DNA of 64,000 nucleotides, taken from NCBI GenBank assembly GCA_963205315.1, contig CAUJIO010000029.1, positions 1 through 64,000 of the forward strand, given 5' to 3'. Within the stretch, counting starts at the first letter, position 1. Every line of letters begins with the position of its first letter. The notes below the pieces were generated by a model, which ran no database searches, was not told where the DNA came from, and saw nothing but the letters and a program-made list of their open reading frames with translations. A program made the translations under genes and the position numbers. This stretch comes from Pseudomonadota bacterium (GTDB lineage Bacteria; Pseudomonadota; Alphaproteobacteria; Rhizobiales; Aestuariivirgaceae). This document shows, piece after piece, positions 1 through 7,798 of the stretch.

Positions 1-79
1 GATCATGCTGCATCGCAACAATCGTCGCGATGGTCGGCGCCATGATGCCCGACCGCGCGGCTCGAAGGGAGGTGCGAAC

Positions 80-1378
80 GTGTCGACTTCAGTTGCCGCT
101 ACCAAGGACGCACCTGCCGCCAGCTATTCCGCGCCGGTAAAGGATCTCTACGAGGTCGGTGAGATTCCGCCGCTCGGCCACGTGCCGAAGAACATGTACG
201 CCTGGGCGATCCGCAAGGAGCGGCATGGCAACCCCGACACCGCGATGCAGGTCGAGGTGGTGCCGACCTGGGACCTCGACAGCCACGACGTGCTGGTTCT
301 GGTGATGGCCGCCGGCGTCAACTACAACGGCGTGTGGGCGGCGCTCGGCAAGCCGATTTCGCCGTTCGACGGCCACAAGCAGCCTTATCACATCGCCGGC
401 TCGGACGCCTCCGGCATCGTCTGGGCGGTCGGCTCCAAGGTCAAGCGCTGGAAGGTCGGCGACGAGGTCGTGGTCCACTGCAACCAGGATGACGGCGACG
501 ACGAGGAGTGCAACGGCGGCGACCCGATGTTCTCGAACTCGCAGCGCATCTGGGGCTACGAGACGCCGGACGGGTCCTTCGCGCAGTTCAGCCGCGTGCA
601 GGCCCGGCAGTTACTGCCGAAGCCCGCGCATCTCTCTTGGGAAGAGGCCTCCTGCTACACGCTGACGCTGGCCACCGCCTATCGCATGCTGTTCGGCCAT
701 CGCCCGCAGGTGCTGGGTGCCGGCCAGAATGTGCTGGTGTGGGGCGCGTCCGGCGGCCTCGGATCGATGGCCATCCAGCTCATCGCCACGACGGGCGCCA
801 ACGCCATCGGCGTCATTTCGGATGATGACAAGGCGGACTTCGTCATGCAGCTTGGCGCCAAGGGCGTCATCAACCGCAAGAACTTCAAGTGCTGGGGGCA
901 GATGCCGCAGGTCGGAACGCCGGAGTACAATGACTGGATGAAGTCGGCGCGCGATTTCGGCAAGGCGATCTGGAATTTTACCGGCAAGGGCAACAACGTC
1001 GACATGGTGTTCGAGCATCCCGGTGAGTCGACCTTCCCGGTCTCGGTGCTGATGGTCAAGCGCGGCGGCATGGTGGTGATCTGCGCGGGCACCACAGGCT
1101 TCAATCTCACGCTCGATGCGCGTTATCTGTGGATGCACCAGAAGCGCGTGCAGGGTTCGCACTTTGCCAATCTCATGCAGGCCTCGGCCGCCAACAAGCT
1201 GGTGCAGGCGCGGCGTATCGATCCCTGCATGTCGGATGTCTATGCGTGGCCGGATATTCCGAAGGCGCACATGAAGATGTGGAAGAACGAGCACCGGCCC
1301 GGCAACATGGCCGTCCTGGTCTCGGCCCCCACCACCGGCCTCAAGACACTGGACGATGCGATTGAGGCGTCGAAGTAG
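80..1378 (+). CDS. ccr: Crotonyl-CoA carboxylase/reductase
   Basis: The protein (432 aa) is a zinc-less medium-chain dehydrogenase/reductase. Enzymes of this family reductively carboxylate crotonyl-CoA to ethylmalonyl-CoA with NADPH and CO2, the signature step of the ethylmalonyl-CoA pathway for acetyl-CoA assimilation. An N-terminal GroES-like domain contains GVNYNGVWAALG and the segment HIAGSDASG. The Rossmann motif WGASGGLGSMA follows near residue 220, and HPGESTFPVSV and GGMVVICAGTTG lie towards the C-terminus. The full length matches the family. I chose the GTG at 80 because AGGGAGGTG precedes it at about 7 bases; the upstream in-frame ATG at 5 would add 25 arginine-rich residues with no homology feel. 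The methylsuccinyl-CoA dehydrogenase gene of the same pathway is in this window at 10331-11995. The tfoX-like gene overlaps its 3' end by 23 bases. Confidence 0.95.
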   Translation: MSTSVAATKDAPAASYSAPVKDLYEVGEIPPLGHVPKNMYAWAIRKERHGNPDTAMQVEVVPTWDLDSHDVLVLVMAAGVNYNGVWAALGKPISPFDGHKQPYHIAGSDASGIVWAVGSKVKRWKVGDEVVVHCNQDDGDDEECNGGDPMFSNSQRIWGYETPDGSFAQFSRVQARQLLPKPAHLSWEEASCYTLTLATAYRMLFGHRPQVLGAGQNVLVWGASGGLGSMAIQLIATTGANAIGVISDDDKADFVMQLGAKGVINRKNFKCWGQMPQVGTPEYNDWMKSARDFGKAIWNFTGKGNNVDMVFEHPGESTFPVSVLMVKRGGMVVICAGTTGFNLTLDARYLWMHQKRVQGSHFANLMQASAANKLVQARRIDPCMSDVYAWPDIPKAHMKMWKNEHRPGNMAVLVSAPTTGLKTLDDAIEASK

Positions 1379-1637
1379 CAGGCCTGTCAGCGCGCTCCGC
1401 AATCTCGGCCCGAAGTCGGCAATGATGCTGGCCGAGGCCGGCATCACCACGCTCGACGAGCTTCAAGAGCTCGGCGCTGTGAAAGCCTATGCGCGGGTCA
1501 AGGCGCAGAGGCCCACATTCGCATCGCTCAATCTGCTGTGGGCGCTGGCCGCTGGACTTGAAGACCGCGACTGGCGGGAATTGACGAAGGACGAGAAGGC
1601 GGCGCTGGTGAGCGAGGTCAACAGCCTGCGCCGCTAG
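1356..1637 (+). CDS. TfoX C-terminal domain protein
   Basis: This 93-aa protein is almost entirely a TfoX/Sxy C-terminal domain. It begins around LRNLGPKSAMMLAEAGI and continues with TLDELQELGAVKAYARVK and a helical end (LLWALAAGLEDRDWREL), a helix-hairpin-helix-like fold. In the full-length family this domain follows a TfoX N-terminal domain linked to competence regulation, but stand-alone C-terminal domains are common in alphaproteobacteria and have no assigned role. The ATG at 1356 lies inside the end of ccr, so translation may be coupled to it. The stop overlaps the convergent BrkB-like gene by four bases. The domain call is good; the function is unknown. Confidence 0.8.
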   Translation: MRLRRRSSRPVSALRNLGPKSAMMLAEAGITTLDELQELGAVKAYARVKAQRPTFASLNLLWALAAGLEDRDWRELTKDEKAALVSEVNSLRR

Positions 1638-2512
1638 ACCTCATCCTCCCTGTCGCGGTGCGAGCGCATGATGCGGCGGACTTCGAGAACGCGGTTGACC
1701 TCGCCGCCGAGGATCAGCACGAGCGCTGCGAGATAGACGAAGAACATCGCCGCGAAGAGGCCTGACAGCGAGGCGTATGTCGAGGCGAAGGTGTTGAAGT
1801 TGACGAGATAGATCGAGAAGGCCGAGGACAGCAGGATCCACACCACCACGGTCAACACGACGCCGGGCAGCACCTCGAGCACATTGAGGTGCTTGGCCGG
1901 CAAGATCCGGTGGCAGAGCAGCAAGCCGCCCGTCAGCAATATGATGGCAATGGGATAGCGCAGCTGGTCAAGCGTGGTGAAGCTGTTGCGGAATCCCGGC
2001 GCCTTGGCCTCGATGGCGGCAATCAGCACCGGCGCCAGCACGATGAGCAGCGCGAAGGCCAGCAGGAAGACGGCGGCGCCGATGACGAAGAGCACGTTCT
2101 GCAGATAGGTCCACCAGAACGGCCTTGTGTCGCGCAGGTCATAGGCGCGGTTCAGTCCCACCCGGACGCTGTCGACGCCGCCCATGGCACTCCAGATGGT
2201 GATCAGTGCCGAGAGGCTGAGCAAGCCGGTGCGCGGCACGGTGAGGATGGAGCGGATTTCAGGTTCCACCGCCTGCACCAGCTGATGCGGCGCCACGCTG
2301 AGCAAATAGGACACGACACTGGCGGCCAAATCGTCATTGCCAAAGAAGCCCGCCAGCGCCGTCAGAAAGATCAGGAACGGAAAGATCGAGAACAGGGTGC
2401 GAAAGGCAATGTTGCCGGCGAGCGGAATCGCCTCGTCGGCAAACAGCCTGTAGAAACTCTCGCGTGCCAGCGCGCCGAGTGTCGGACCGCCGTTGAGCTC
2501 ATTGTCCGTCAT
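1634..2512 (-). CDS. YihY/BrkB-family inner membrane protein
   Basis: This 292-aa polytopic membrane protein has the YihY/BrkB layout. A cytoplasmic N-terminal segment (RESFYRLFADEAIPLAGNIAFRTLFSIFPFLIF) leads into the first membrane helix, followed by about five more hydrophobic segments near residues 90-110, 140-170, 185-205, 215-240 and 245-275. The family was once annotated as ribonuclease BN, which is incorrect, and has been discussed as a transporter; its substrate is not established. The arginine-rich C-terminus (RVLEVRRIMRSHRDRED) is typical. The gene is convergent with the TfoX-domain gene and sits 26 bases downstream of the DUF533 gene on the same strand, so the two could be co-transcribed. 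Confidence 0.85.
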   Translation of the reverse strand: MTDNELNGGPTLGALARESFYRLFADEAIPLAGNIAFRTLFSIFPFLIFLTALAGFFGNDDLAASVVSYLLSVAPHQLVQAVEPEIRSILTVPRTGLLSLSALITIWSAMGGVDSVRVGLNRAYDLRDTRPFWWTYLQNVLFVIGAAVFLLAFALLIVLAPVLIAAIEAKAPGFRNSFTTLDQLRYPIAIILLTGGLLLCHRILPAKHLNVLEVLPGVVLTVVVWILLSSAFSIYLVNFNTFASTYASLSGLFAAMFFVYLAALVLILGGEVNRVLEVRRIMRSHRDREDEV

Positions 2513-2538
2513 CGGCGCTCAGCCTTCGCAGGCACGGT

Positions 2539-3225
2539 TCAGGCCATGGCCTTGGCAGCCTCGGCCTCGATGCTGGCGCGCAAGCCGGGATCGAGCTTGA
2601 GACGCGAGGCCAGCATGGCGAGATAGGCCTGTTCGGCGGGATCATCGGGATCGATGGCCAGAACCGAGGCGGCATAGATCTCGACCGCCAGTTCCGGCGA
2701 CGTGGCAGCGGCGACGACCGCGTCGATGTCGAGCGGCTTTTTCAGTTCATCCATGACGAAGGCCTTGTCCTCGACGCCAAGCTCCATTTCGTCGAGCTTG
2801 CCGAAGATCTTTTGCTGTTCGGCGGCATCGATATGGCCATCGGCCTTGGCGGCGGCGATCATGGCGCGGAGTACCGCGAGGCTCATGTCGTCGCGGGCCT
2901 TGCCGCCTTGTGGCAGAAACACCGGGGACGGAGTCACGTCCTTCATGGGCTGCACGGATGCATCGGCGGCGGGTTCCTGCTTCGAGGCCTGCCATTCGGT
3001 GTAAACCTTGTAGGCGAGGCCGGCCAGCGCCGCGGTGCTGCCCAGTTTCAGGGCGCCGGAGGCGAGCTTCTTGGATTTTCCGCCGAGCAGCAGTCCGGCA
3101 AGCCCGCCGGCAATGGCACCCCCCGCCAGACCCTTCATGAGATCGGGTGATACCGGTTTCTTCGATCCATCGGGATTGGTGCCACCGCCGAGAAATTGTT
3201 CCAGTAGTGCCTTCGGATCGAACAT
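2539..3225 (-). CDS. DUF533/TerB-like tellurite-resistance-fold protein
   Basis: The 228-aa protein starts MFDPKALLEQFLGGG and has a glycine/alanine-rich probable transmembrane stretch (residues 30-70, GLAGGAIAGGLAGLLLGG). A linker with proline and charged residues follows, then a TerB-like all-helical domain (about residues 105-228, LAVLRAMIAAAKADGHIDAAE). That A-DG-I-AE pattern is the TerB acidic signature. Homologues (YebE/DUF533) are inner-membrane-associated and of unknown role. The reading frame is open for 97 codons upstream, but GAGGAG lies just before the ATG at 3225 and the upstream part is arginine/serine-rich shadow sequence. It is divergent from the EamA gene across 59 bases. Confidence 0.8.
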   Translation of the reverse strand: MFDPKALLEQFLGGGTNPDGSKKPVSPDLMKGLAGGAIAGGLAGLLLGGKSKKLASGALKLGSTAALAGLAYKVYTEWQASKQEPAADASVQPMKDVTPSPVFLPQGGKARDDMSLAVLRAMIAAAKADGHIDAAEQQKIFGKLDEMELGVEDKAFVMDELKKPLDIDAVVAAATSPELAVEIYAASVLAIDPDDPAEQAYLAMLASRLKLDPGLRASIEAEAAKAMA

Positions 3226-3284
3226 GCCTGCTCCTCGGTTTTGTATGTCGCGTTGCAATCTAAACCATCGCAAATGAAGGCTGC

Positions 3285-4181
3285 ATGAATACCGCATCCT
3301 CCAAATGGCTGATCGCCGCCGCTCCCTTGCTCTTCGTCGTAATGTGGGCGACGGGCTTCGTCGTTGCAAGGCTCTCGGCGCCGCATGCCGATCCCCTGAG
3401 CTTCCTGGCGATCCGCTTCCCGATCGCCGGCCTGCTGTTTGCCGGAATTGCGGCAGCACTCGGTGCCCCCTGGCCTGGCCGCAAAGCCGCGTTTCATGCG
3501 GCCATGGCCGGAGCATTCCTGCATGGCGGCTATCTCGGGCCGGTCTATTGGGCGGTGGCTCATGGCATGCCGGCCGGTGTCTCGGCGCTCATCGTCGGGC
3601 TGCAGCCGCTGATGACAGCCATTCTCGCCGCCTGGATCGTCAAGGAAGCGATCTCGCTCCGCCACTGGATTGGCCTTGCCGTCGGCATCCTCGGCGTGGC
3701 GCTTGTGGTGTGGCCGAAACTGCAGATGGGCATGACCGGCGGCATCACGCCGCTGACGACAGCCGTCAATGTCTTTGGTGCCCTGTCGATCGCCTTCGGC
3801 ACCGTTTACCAGAAGCGGTTTGCCACGGCCCTCAACCTCGCGTCGGGCGGGGCGTGGCAATATGTGGGTGCCACGGCCGTAGTGCTGGGCTTCGCGCTGG
3901 CGATGGAAGACTTCCACTTCGATGGCAGTTTCAATGCCTGGTTCGCGCTCGGCTGGTCGGTCGTGGTGCTGTCTCTGGGTGCCATCACGCTGCTGATGCT
4001 GCTGATCCGCCACGGCGGCGTGGCGCGGGTGTCGAGCCTGATCTTCCTTGTACCCGGCGTCTCGGCGCTGATGGCCTATGGCCTGTTCGGCGAAACGCTG
4101 AGTGCTGTCCAGATCATTGGCATGGCCGTCTGCGCCGGTGCCGTGCTGATCGTTACGCGGAGACCGGCTCGCCCCGCCTGA
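3285..4181 (+). CDS. EamA/DMT-superfamily permease
   Basis: This 298-aa integral membrane protein has ten predicted hydrophobic segments in two EamA repeats (roughly residues 10-140 and 155-295). Conserved EamA features include the start LLFVVMWATGFVVARL, the segment HGMPAGVSALIVGLQPLMTAILA, and a short cytoplasmic positive tail (VTRRPARPA). Members of this drug/metabolite transporter family export amino acids, metabolites or toxic compounds; the substrate cannot be predicted here. The start ATG is the first in the frame and gives a complete first helix. The 3' end overlaps the convergent DUF1232 gene by 29 bases. Confidence 0.85.
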   Translation: MNTASSKWLIAAAPLLFVVMWATGFVVARLSAPHADPLSFLAIRFPIAGLLFAGIAAALGAPWPGRKAAFHAAMAGAFLHGGYLGPVYWAVAHGMPAGVSALIVGLQPLMTAILAAWIVKEAISLRHWIGLAVGILGVALVVWPKLQMGMTGGITPLTTAVNVFGALSIAFGTVYQKRFATALNLASGGAWQYVGATAVVLGFALAMEDFHFDGSFNAWFALGWSVVVLSLGAITLLMLLIRHGGVARVSSLIFLVPGVSALMAYGLFGETLSAVQIIGMAVCAGAVLIVTRRPARPA

Positions 4182-4500
4182 GGCGTTCCAGCGTGTCGCG
4201 CGCCTTGTCACGGTGCGACTGCGTCACGTGGGTGCGCACCACGTTGAAGGCGGCGAGCAGCACAGCCATGTCATCGGTAAAGCCCAAGCCCAAAATGAAA
4301 TCCGGCACCACGTCGACAGGCAGGATGAAATAGGCGAGAGCGCCGATCAGTATGCCCTTGGCGCGCAGCGGCGTTGTCTTGTCGAAGGCGCAATAATAGG
4401 CGGCGACCAGGTCCTCGGCATAGGGGACATTGGCCAGAACGCGAGCCAGCTTGGGGAAGAATTTCTCCTTCACCGATTGTTCGTTACTGGTGAGAACCAT
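4153..4500 (-). CDS. YkvA-family (DUF1232) membrane protein
   Basis: The 115-aa protein is a DUF1232 (YkvA) protein. The core motif ILIGALAYFILPVDVVPDFI is typical, with the ALAYFILPVDxxPD signature followed by a second hydrophobic stretch (GFTDDMAVLLAAFNVV). The reading frame extends 74 codons further upstream, but that part is arginine-rich shadow sequence. The start at 4500 gives the expected family length of about 115-130 aa and begins MVLTSNEQSVKEKFF. The function of the family is not established. It overlaps the 3' end of the EamA gene tail to tail. Confidence 0.8.
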   Translation of the reverse strand: MVLTSNEQSVKEKFFPKLARVLANVPYAEDLVAAYYCAFDKTTPLRAKGILIGALAYFILPVDVVPDFILGLGFTDDMAVLLAAFNVVRTHVTQSHRDKARDTLERLRRGEPVSA

Positions 4501-4589
4501 AGGACAACCCCGCCACAAAGCCCAAGTCCGGCACGATCGCCGCAACGATGCTGAGAGGTGGCGGGGCTGGTCCCTGGTTTCAAGCTTTT

Positions 4590-5063
4590 TCAGTCTTCCT
4601 CTTCTTCGCTGTAATAGCCCGTGTCGGCAGTCTTGTGGCAGGCGATGCAATTGGCGGGAGAATTCACTCCGGCGCGCTTGAACGCCTTGGGCGACAGTTC
4701 GTTGTGGGCTCTTGTCCACCACGGCATCTCGGAAATGCGCAGTGGCGTCACGCTGTCGTCAAGGCCGCGCAGCAGCCGGTTCTTCTTGCCGCCTGCATCG
4801 GCGGCATTGGCGGTGAGATAGGCAGTGATGTCGGAGGTCACTGCAGGATCGAGGGCGGCTGATTCACCGAAGTGATTGCCGAGATCCTTCATCAGGGCCT
4901 CCCAGGAGCGGGTGGGCAGGAACTGTGGCTGATAAGCCATGTGGCAAGCCGAACATTCTTTCAATGTCGCCTCGTGCGTCACGGGCTTCACCTTCAGCCC
5001 TTCGGCGCTGGCGGGAACGGCAAGTGCCGCAACTGCCAAGAACATGGTGGCGAGGTATTTCAT
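4590..5063 (-). CDS. dhc: Dihaem cytochrome c (DHC)
   Basis: A signal peptide (MKYLATMFLAVAALAVPASA) precedes a 137-residue periplasmic domain with two c-type haem sites, CSACH near residue 37 and CIACH near residue 140. Between them lie the DHC-family landmarks HFGE and ISEMPWWTRAH. Family knowledge: in Rhodobacter sphaeroides a dihaem DHC donates electrons to the SHP haem protein and is encoded with it and a cytochrome b, and this locus has the same three partners. The acidic tail (YYSEEEED) is unusual. The gene is last in the cassette, 11 bases after shp. I set the start at the signal-peptide methionine, not at the longer open frame. Confidence 0.85.
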   Translation of the reverse strand: MKYLATMFLAVAALAVPASAEGLKVKPVTHEATLKECSACHMAYQPQFLPTRSWEALMKDLGNHFGESAALDPAVTSDITAYLTANAADAGGKKNRLLRGLDDSVTPLRISEMPWWTRAHNELSPKAFKRAGVNSPANCIACHKTADTGYYSEEEED

Positions 5064-5074
5064 CTGCTGGTCTC

Positions 5075-5485
5075 CTATTGCGCAATGAGCCAGGTTGCGA
5101 CGTCGCCCTTTTCCTGTGGCGTGCAGTCGCGGCCCAGAACCGAATTGCAGTTGCGTCCGAACCACTTCTCGACCTTCTCCATGTCGGTGAAGCGTTGCGG
5201 ATTGGCCGAGACGGCCATGGGCTCGATCGCCTTGCCGGCGCGGGTCTTGCCGGTGTTCAGCGGCGAGTCGGTGTGGCAGGTGGTGCAGGCCGGCGTATCC
5301 GGCTTGCCGCCGCTGTGCGTTGCCATGAACAGCGCCTTGCCGTTCTCGGCAGAAAATCCGGCAAACCCCGGGTCTGCTGCCTTGGCCTGAGCCTGCAGCG
5401 CGGCGAGCACTGCGTCCTGTGGTCCAGCCAAGGCGGTGCCCGCTGTCATCAGCAGCAGGCCCGCGGCCAGTATTGATCGTCTCAC
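5075..5485 (-). CDS. shp: SHP-type monohaem cytochrome c (DUF1924)
   Basis: This 136-aa secreted protein has a signal peptide (RRSILAAGLLLMTAGTALA), one haem site (CTTCH near residue 69), and the C-terminal block FGRNCNSVLGRDCTPQEKGD. That block matches the sphaeroides haem protein (SHP) family as I remember it. In the R. sphaeroides protein an asparagine is the distal haem ligand and is displaced when the haem is reduced, and two cysteines form a disulphide; the NCNS...RDC block here contains candidate residues for both. The start is a GTG at 5485 with AAGGAG eight bases upstream, four bases after the cytochrome b561 stop. Role: terminal haem protein of a DHC-SHP electron chain that binds oxygen or other small ligands. 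Family assignment is strong; the physiological role is inferred. Confidence 0.85.
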   Translation of the reverse strand: MRRSILAAGLLLMTAGTALAGPQDAVLAALQAQAKAADPGFAGFSAENGKALFMATHSGGKPDTPACTTCHTDSPLNTGKTRAGKAIEPMAVSANPQRFTDMEKVEKWFGRNCNSVLGRDCTPQEKGDVATWLIAQ

Positions 5486-5489
5486 GATG

Positions 5490-6584
5490 TCACTCCTTCG
5501 GAATGTTGATGGCCTGGGCGTTGAAGAGCCCGGCGCGCGCGTCGCCATGACAGGCTTCGCAGTTGGACTTCGTTCCCACCTTCTTTGTCTGGAACACGGC
5601 CGCATCGATGCCGGCATGGCGGCGCTTCCAGAAATTCGTGTCAGTGATGCGCAAGGGCTCAGGCCCCCGGAAGACATTGGCGGCGCGGGTATCCCAGCGC
5701 TCGGCGGCATTCTGCGCCAGATAGTCGGAGAGCTGCTGCACCTCGGCATCGGGCAGGCTGGCGTCCTCGCCGAAGTGATCGTCGAGGCTTGTCATGATCT
5801 CGCTCCAGGCTGCGCGTCCGCGCAGCGAGGGATGGAAGGGAATGTGGCAATCGCCGCACTGCTTTGCATAAGCTGAAGCGAGTGCATCATGCGGAACGCC
5901 CGCGGCGGGCAGCCTCCACATCGCATAGGCGGCGGAGCCGCCGAGAAGAAAGACCGCAACCACGCCCGCAACAGCCGCGCCAATGCGCGGCGGAGCAATT
6001 GACTGCGGCACCGGCGAAGGCTTGTCACCATTCACCATGCTGCGCGCCAGGTTGATTCCGGAGCGCCGCGACTCGAAGATGATGCCGGCGACATGACCAA
6101 GCACCAGAGCCAGCAATCCATAGGCCAGCAACTCATGAAGTTCGCGTGTGAACGAGCCGGTGGCATAGGACACGATGGCCTTCAGCACGCCCTGCTTTTC
6201 AGCACCGCCCAGCACGATCGTGCCGGTGATGGCCAGCAGCGCCAGCACGGTGAGCAATGCAAAGATCATCACGCTGCCGACCGGATTATGGCCGAGATAG
6301 TGCGGTGTCTCGCCTCTACGCAGTGCCTGCACATGCGCCAGCACGGTGCGCGGCAAAAACAAGAAGCTTGAAAAGCGGCTGAAGCCCGAACCGGTGAAGC
6401 CCCAGACGAGGCGGAAGAGCAGCAGCACGATGATGGCGGTGCCGGCAATCACATGCAGGTTCAGCCAGTTCAGCGGCAGCAGGAAACCGGAGATGGCAGC
6501 GGCGACAACGGATGTCAGCAGCATCCAGTGGAAGAGGCGGAGCGGCAGATCCCAGACGGGAACGCGGTGCGGCAGGTCGGACAT
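5490..6584 (-). CDS. Cytochrome b561 fused to a dihaem cytochrome c domain
   Basis: Residues 1-185 form a four-helix cytochrome b of the Ni/Fe-hydrogenase/b561 type. Candidate haem-ligand histidines lie in RLFHWMLL, LNLHVIAG and the ELHELLAYGLLALVLGHVAG helix. A further hydrophobic segment (residues 205-225) leads to a C-terminal periplasmic domain (about 240-364) with haem sites CGDCH and CEACH. That domain carries HFGE and ITDTNFWKRRH, so it is a paralogue of the separate DHC protein two genes downstream. The protein would carry electrons from the quinone pool through b haems directly to periplasmic c haems. First gene of the cassette; shp begins four bases after its stop. Six c-type haem centres plus b haems for the cassette is unusual. 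Confidence 0.85.
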   Translation of the reverse strand: MSDLPHRVPVWDLPLRLFHWMLLTSVVAAAISGFLLPLNWLNLHVIAGTAIIVLLLFRLVWGFTGSGFSRFSSFLFLPRTVLAHVQALRRGETPHYLGHNPVGSVMIFALLTVLALLAITGTIVLGGAEKQGVLKAIVSYATGSFTRELHELLAYGLLALVLGHVAGIIFESRRSGINLARSMVNGDKPSPVPQSIAPPRIGAAVAGVVAVFLLGGSAAYAMWRLPAAGVPHDALASAYAKQCGDCHIPFHPSLRGRAAWSEIMTSLDDHFGEDASLPDAEVQQLSDYLAQNAAERWDTRAANVFRGPEPLRITDTNFWKRRHAGIDAAVFQTKKVGTKSNCEACHGDARAGLFNAQAINIPKE

Positions 6585-6648
6585 GATGGACGAAACGTTA
6601 GGCCCGCCAATCTGACAGGCCGCTGATAACGTCCATCATTACAGTAAT

Positions 6649-6834
6649 TTAACGTTGTGAGAAATACAGCCCGAGCATGAGCACGAGGATGGCAACAAAT
6701 TGCAGGCCGACGCGCCAGCGCATCAGCTTCTGCGAGGTGTTGGAATTGCCGCCGCGCATCATGTTCCACAGGCCCATGAGCAGCACCACAAGCACGGCGC
6801 CGACGGCGATATAACCTAGATAATTGACGATCAC
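6649..6834 (-). CDS. HIG1-domain twin-transmembrane protein
   Basis: This 61-aa protein has two membrane helices (residues 6-24 and 40-58) joined by a loop ending QKLMRWRVGLQFVA. The motif RWRVGLQF plus two helices is the HIG1_N signature. HIG1 proteins in mitochondria assist respiratory supercomplexes and cytochrome oxidase, and alphaproteobacterial homologues are the bacterial branch. The start is a GTG with GGAG upstream (CCGGAGTAGAGC). It lies 64 bases upstream of the cytochrome b561 cassette on the same strand, so it may be part of the same respiratory unit. Confidence 0.8.
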   Translation of the reverse strand: MIVNYLGYIAVGAVLVVLLMGLWNMMRGGNSNTSQKLMRWRVGLQFVAILVLMLGLYFSQR

Positions 6835-6926
6835 GCTCTACTCCGGAAGGGCCGGGTTGATGCCCGGTGCTGTCCCATGACGTCCCGCGCGGCTTCCGTC
6901 AAGATGCCGAAACCACGCAGCGGTCC

Positions 6927-7763
6927 CTACTGGTCGGAGGCTTTGCTCAGCAGCCGGTCCAGTGCGCGTTGCGGCAGAATGCGCCGCGCAATGGCCATCC
7001 AGTGTGTCGGCTTGGTCACGAAGTAGCGGGCCTTTGGCGAGTCCGACTCGATGGCATGCACGAGTTTTTCCAGCACGGCTTCGGGGCCCAGTTTGTAGCG
7101 GCCGGAGCCGCCGCGTCCCAATCTCGCGCGCTGGCGCTCGTAGGCCTTCTTGTAGTTGGAGTTTGCCTCGTCGATGTTCTTGTCGAAATTCTTCAGCGAG
7201 GTTTCGACGAATTTCGAGGTGATCGGGCCGGGCTCGATCAGGCTGACGAAAATGTTGGTGCCGCGCAGCTCCAGCCGCATGGTGTCGGACAAGGCTTCAA
7301 TCGCAAACTTCGAGGCGTTGTAGGCGCCGCGCCATTTCAGCGCCACGAGGCCGAGCACGGACGAGCATTGCACGATGCGGCCCGAACCATTGGCGCGCAT
7401 CATCGGCAGGCAGGCTCTGGTCAGCTGATGCCAGCCGAAAAAATTCGCGGCGAATTGCGCTTCCAGCACCTCGCGGCGCAAGTCCTCCACCGCACCCGGC
7501 TGGCCATAGGCGCCATTGTTGAACAGCGCATCGAGCTTGCCGCCGGTTAGTCCTGCGACCGCCTCCGCACAAGCGGCCACCGAGTCGCGGTCGGCATAGT
7601 CAAGCCGCAAGGCTTCGAGCCCTTCGGCCTCCAGCCGCTTCAGGTCCTCACCGGCGCGCGCCGTCGCCAGCACCCGCCAGCCGCGGGCCTTCAAGCCAAT
7701 GGCGCAATGCCAGCCAATGCCGGAGGAACAACCGGTGATGAGAATGGTCCGAATCGGGGTCAT
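6927..7763 (-). CDS. SDR-family oxidoreductase
   Basis: This 278-aa classical short-chain dehydrogenase/reductase begins MTPIRTILITGCSSGIG, with the TGxxxGIG cofactor motif at residues 9-16. NNGAYG follows near residue 86 in place of NNAG, then the catalytic serine in CSSVLG and YNASK (Tyr-xxx-Lys) near residue 150. Substrate and direction are unknown; NADP preference is possible but not decided by the sequence. The start at 7763 is preferred over a 22-residue upstream extension because it places the beta-strand and TG motif at the N-terminus, as in the family. It follows the TPR gene on the same strand after 35 bases. Confidence 0.85.
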   Translation of the reverse strand: MTPIRTILITGCSSGIGWHCAIGLKARGWRVLATARAGEDLKRLEAEGLEALRLDYADRDSVAACAEAVAGLTGGKLDALFNNGAYGQPGAVEDLRREVLEAQFAANFFGWHQLTRACLPMMRANGSGRIVQCSSVLGLVALKWRGAYNASKFAIEALSDTMRLELRGTNIFVSLIEPGPITSKFVETSLKNFDKNIDEANSNYKKAYERQRARLGRGGSGRYKLGPEAVLEKLVHAIESDSPKARYFVTKPTHWMAIARRILPQRALDRLLSKASDQ

Positions 7764-7798
7764 GCCGTGTCTATAGCGGATTTCACGGGCGATCGCCG

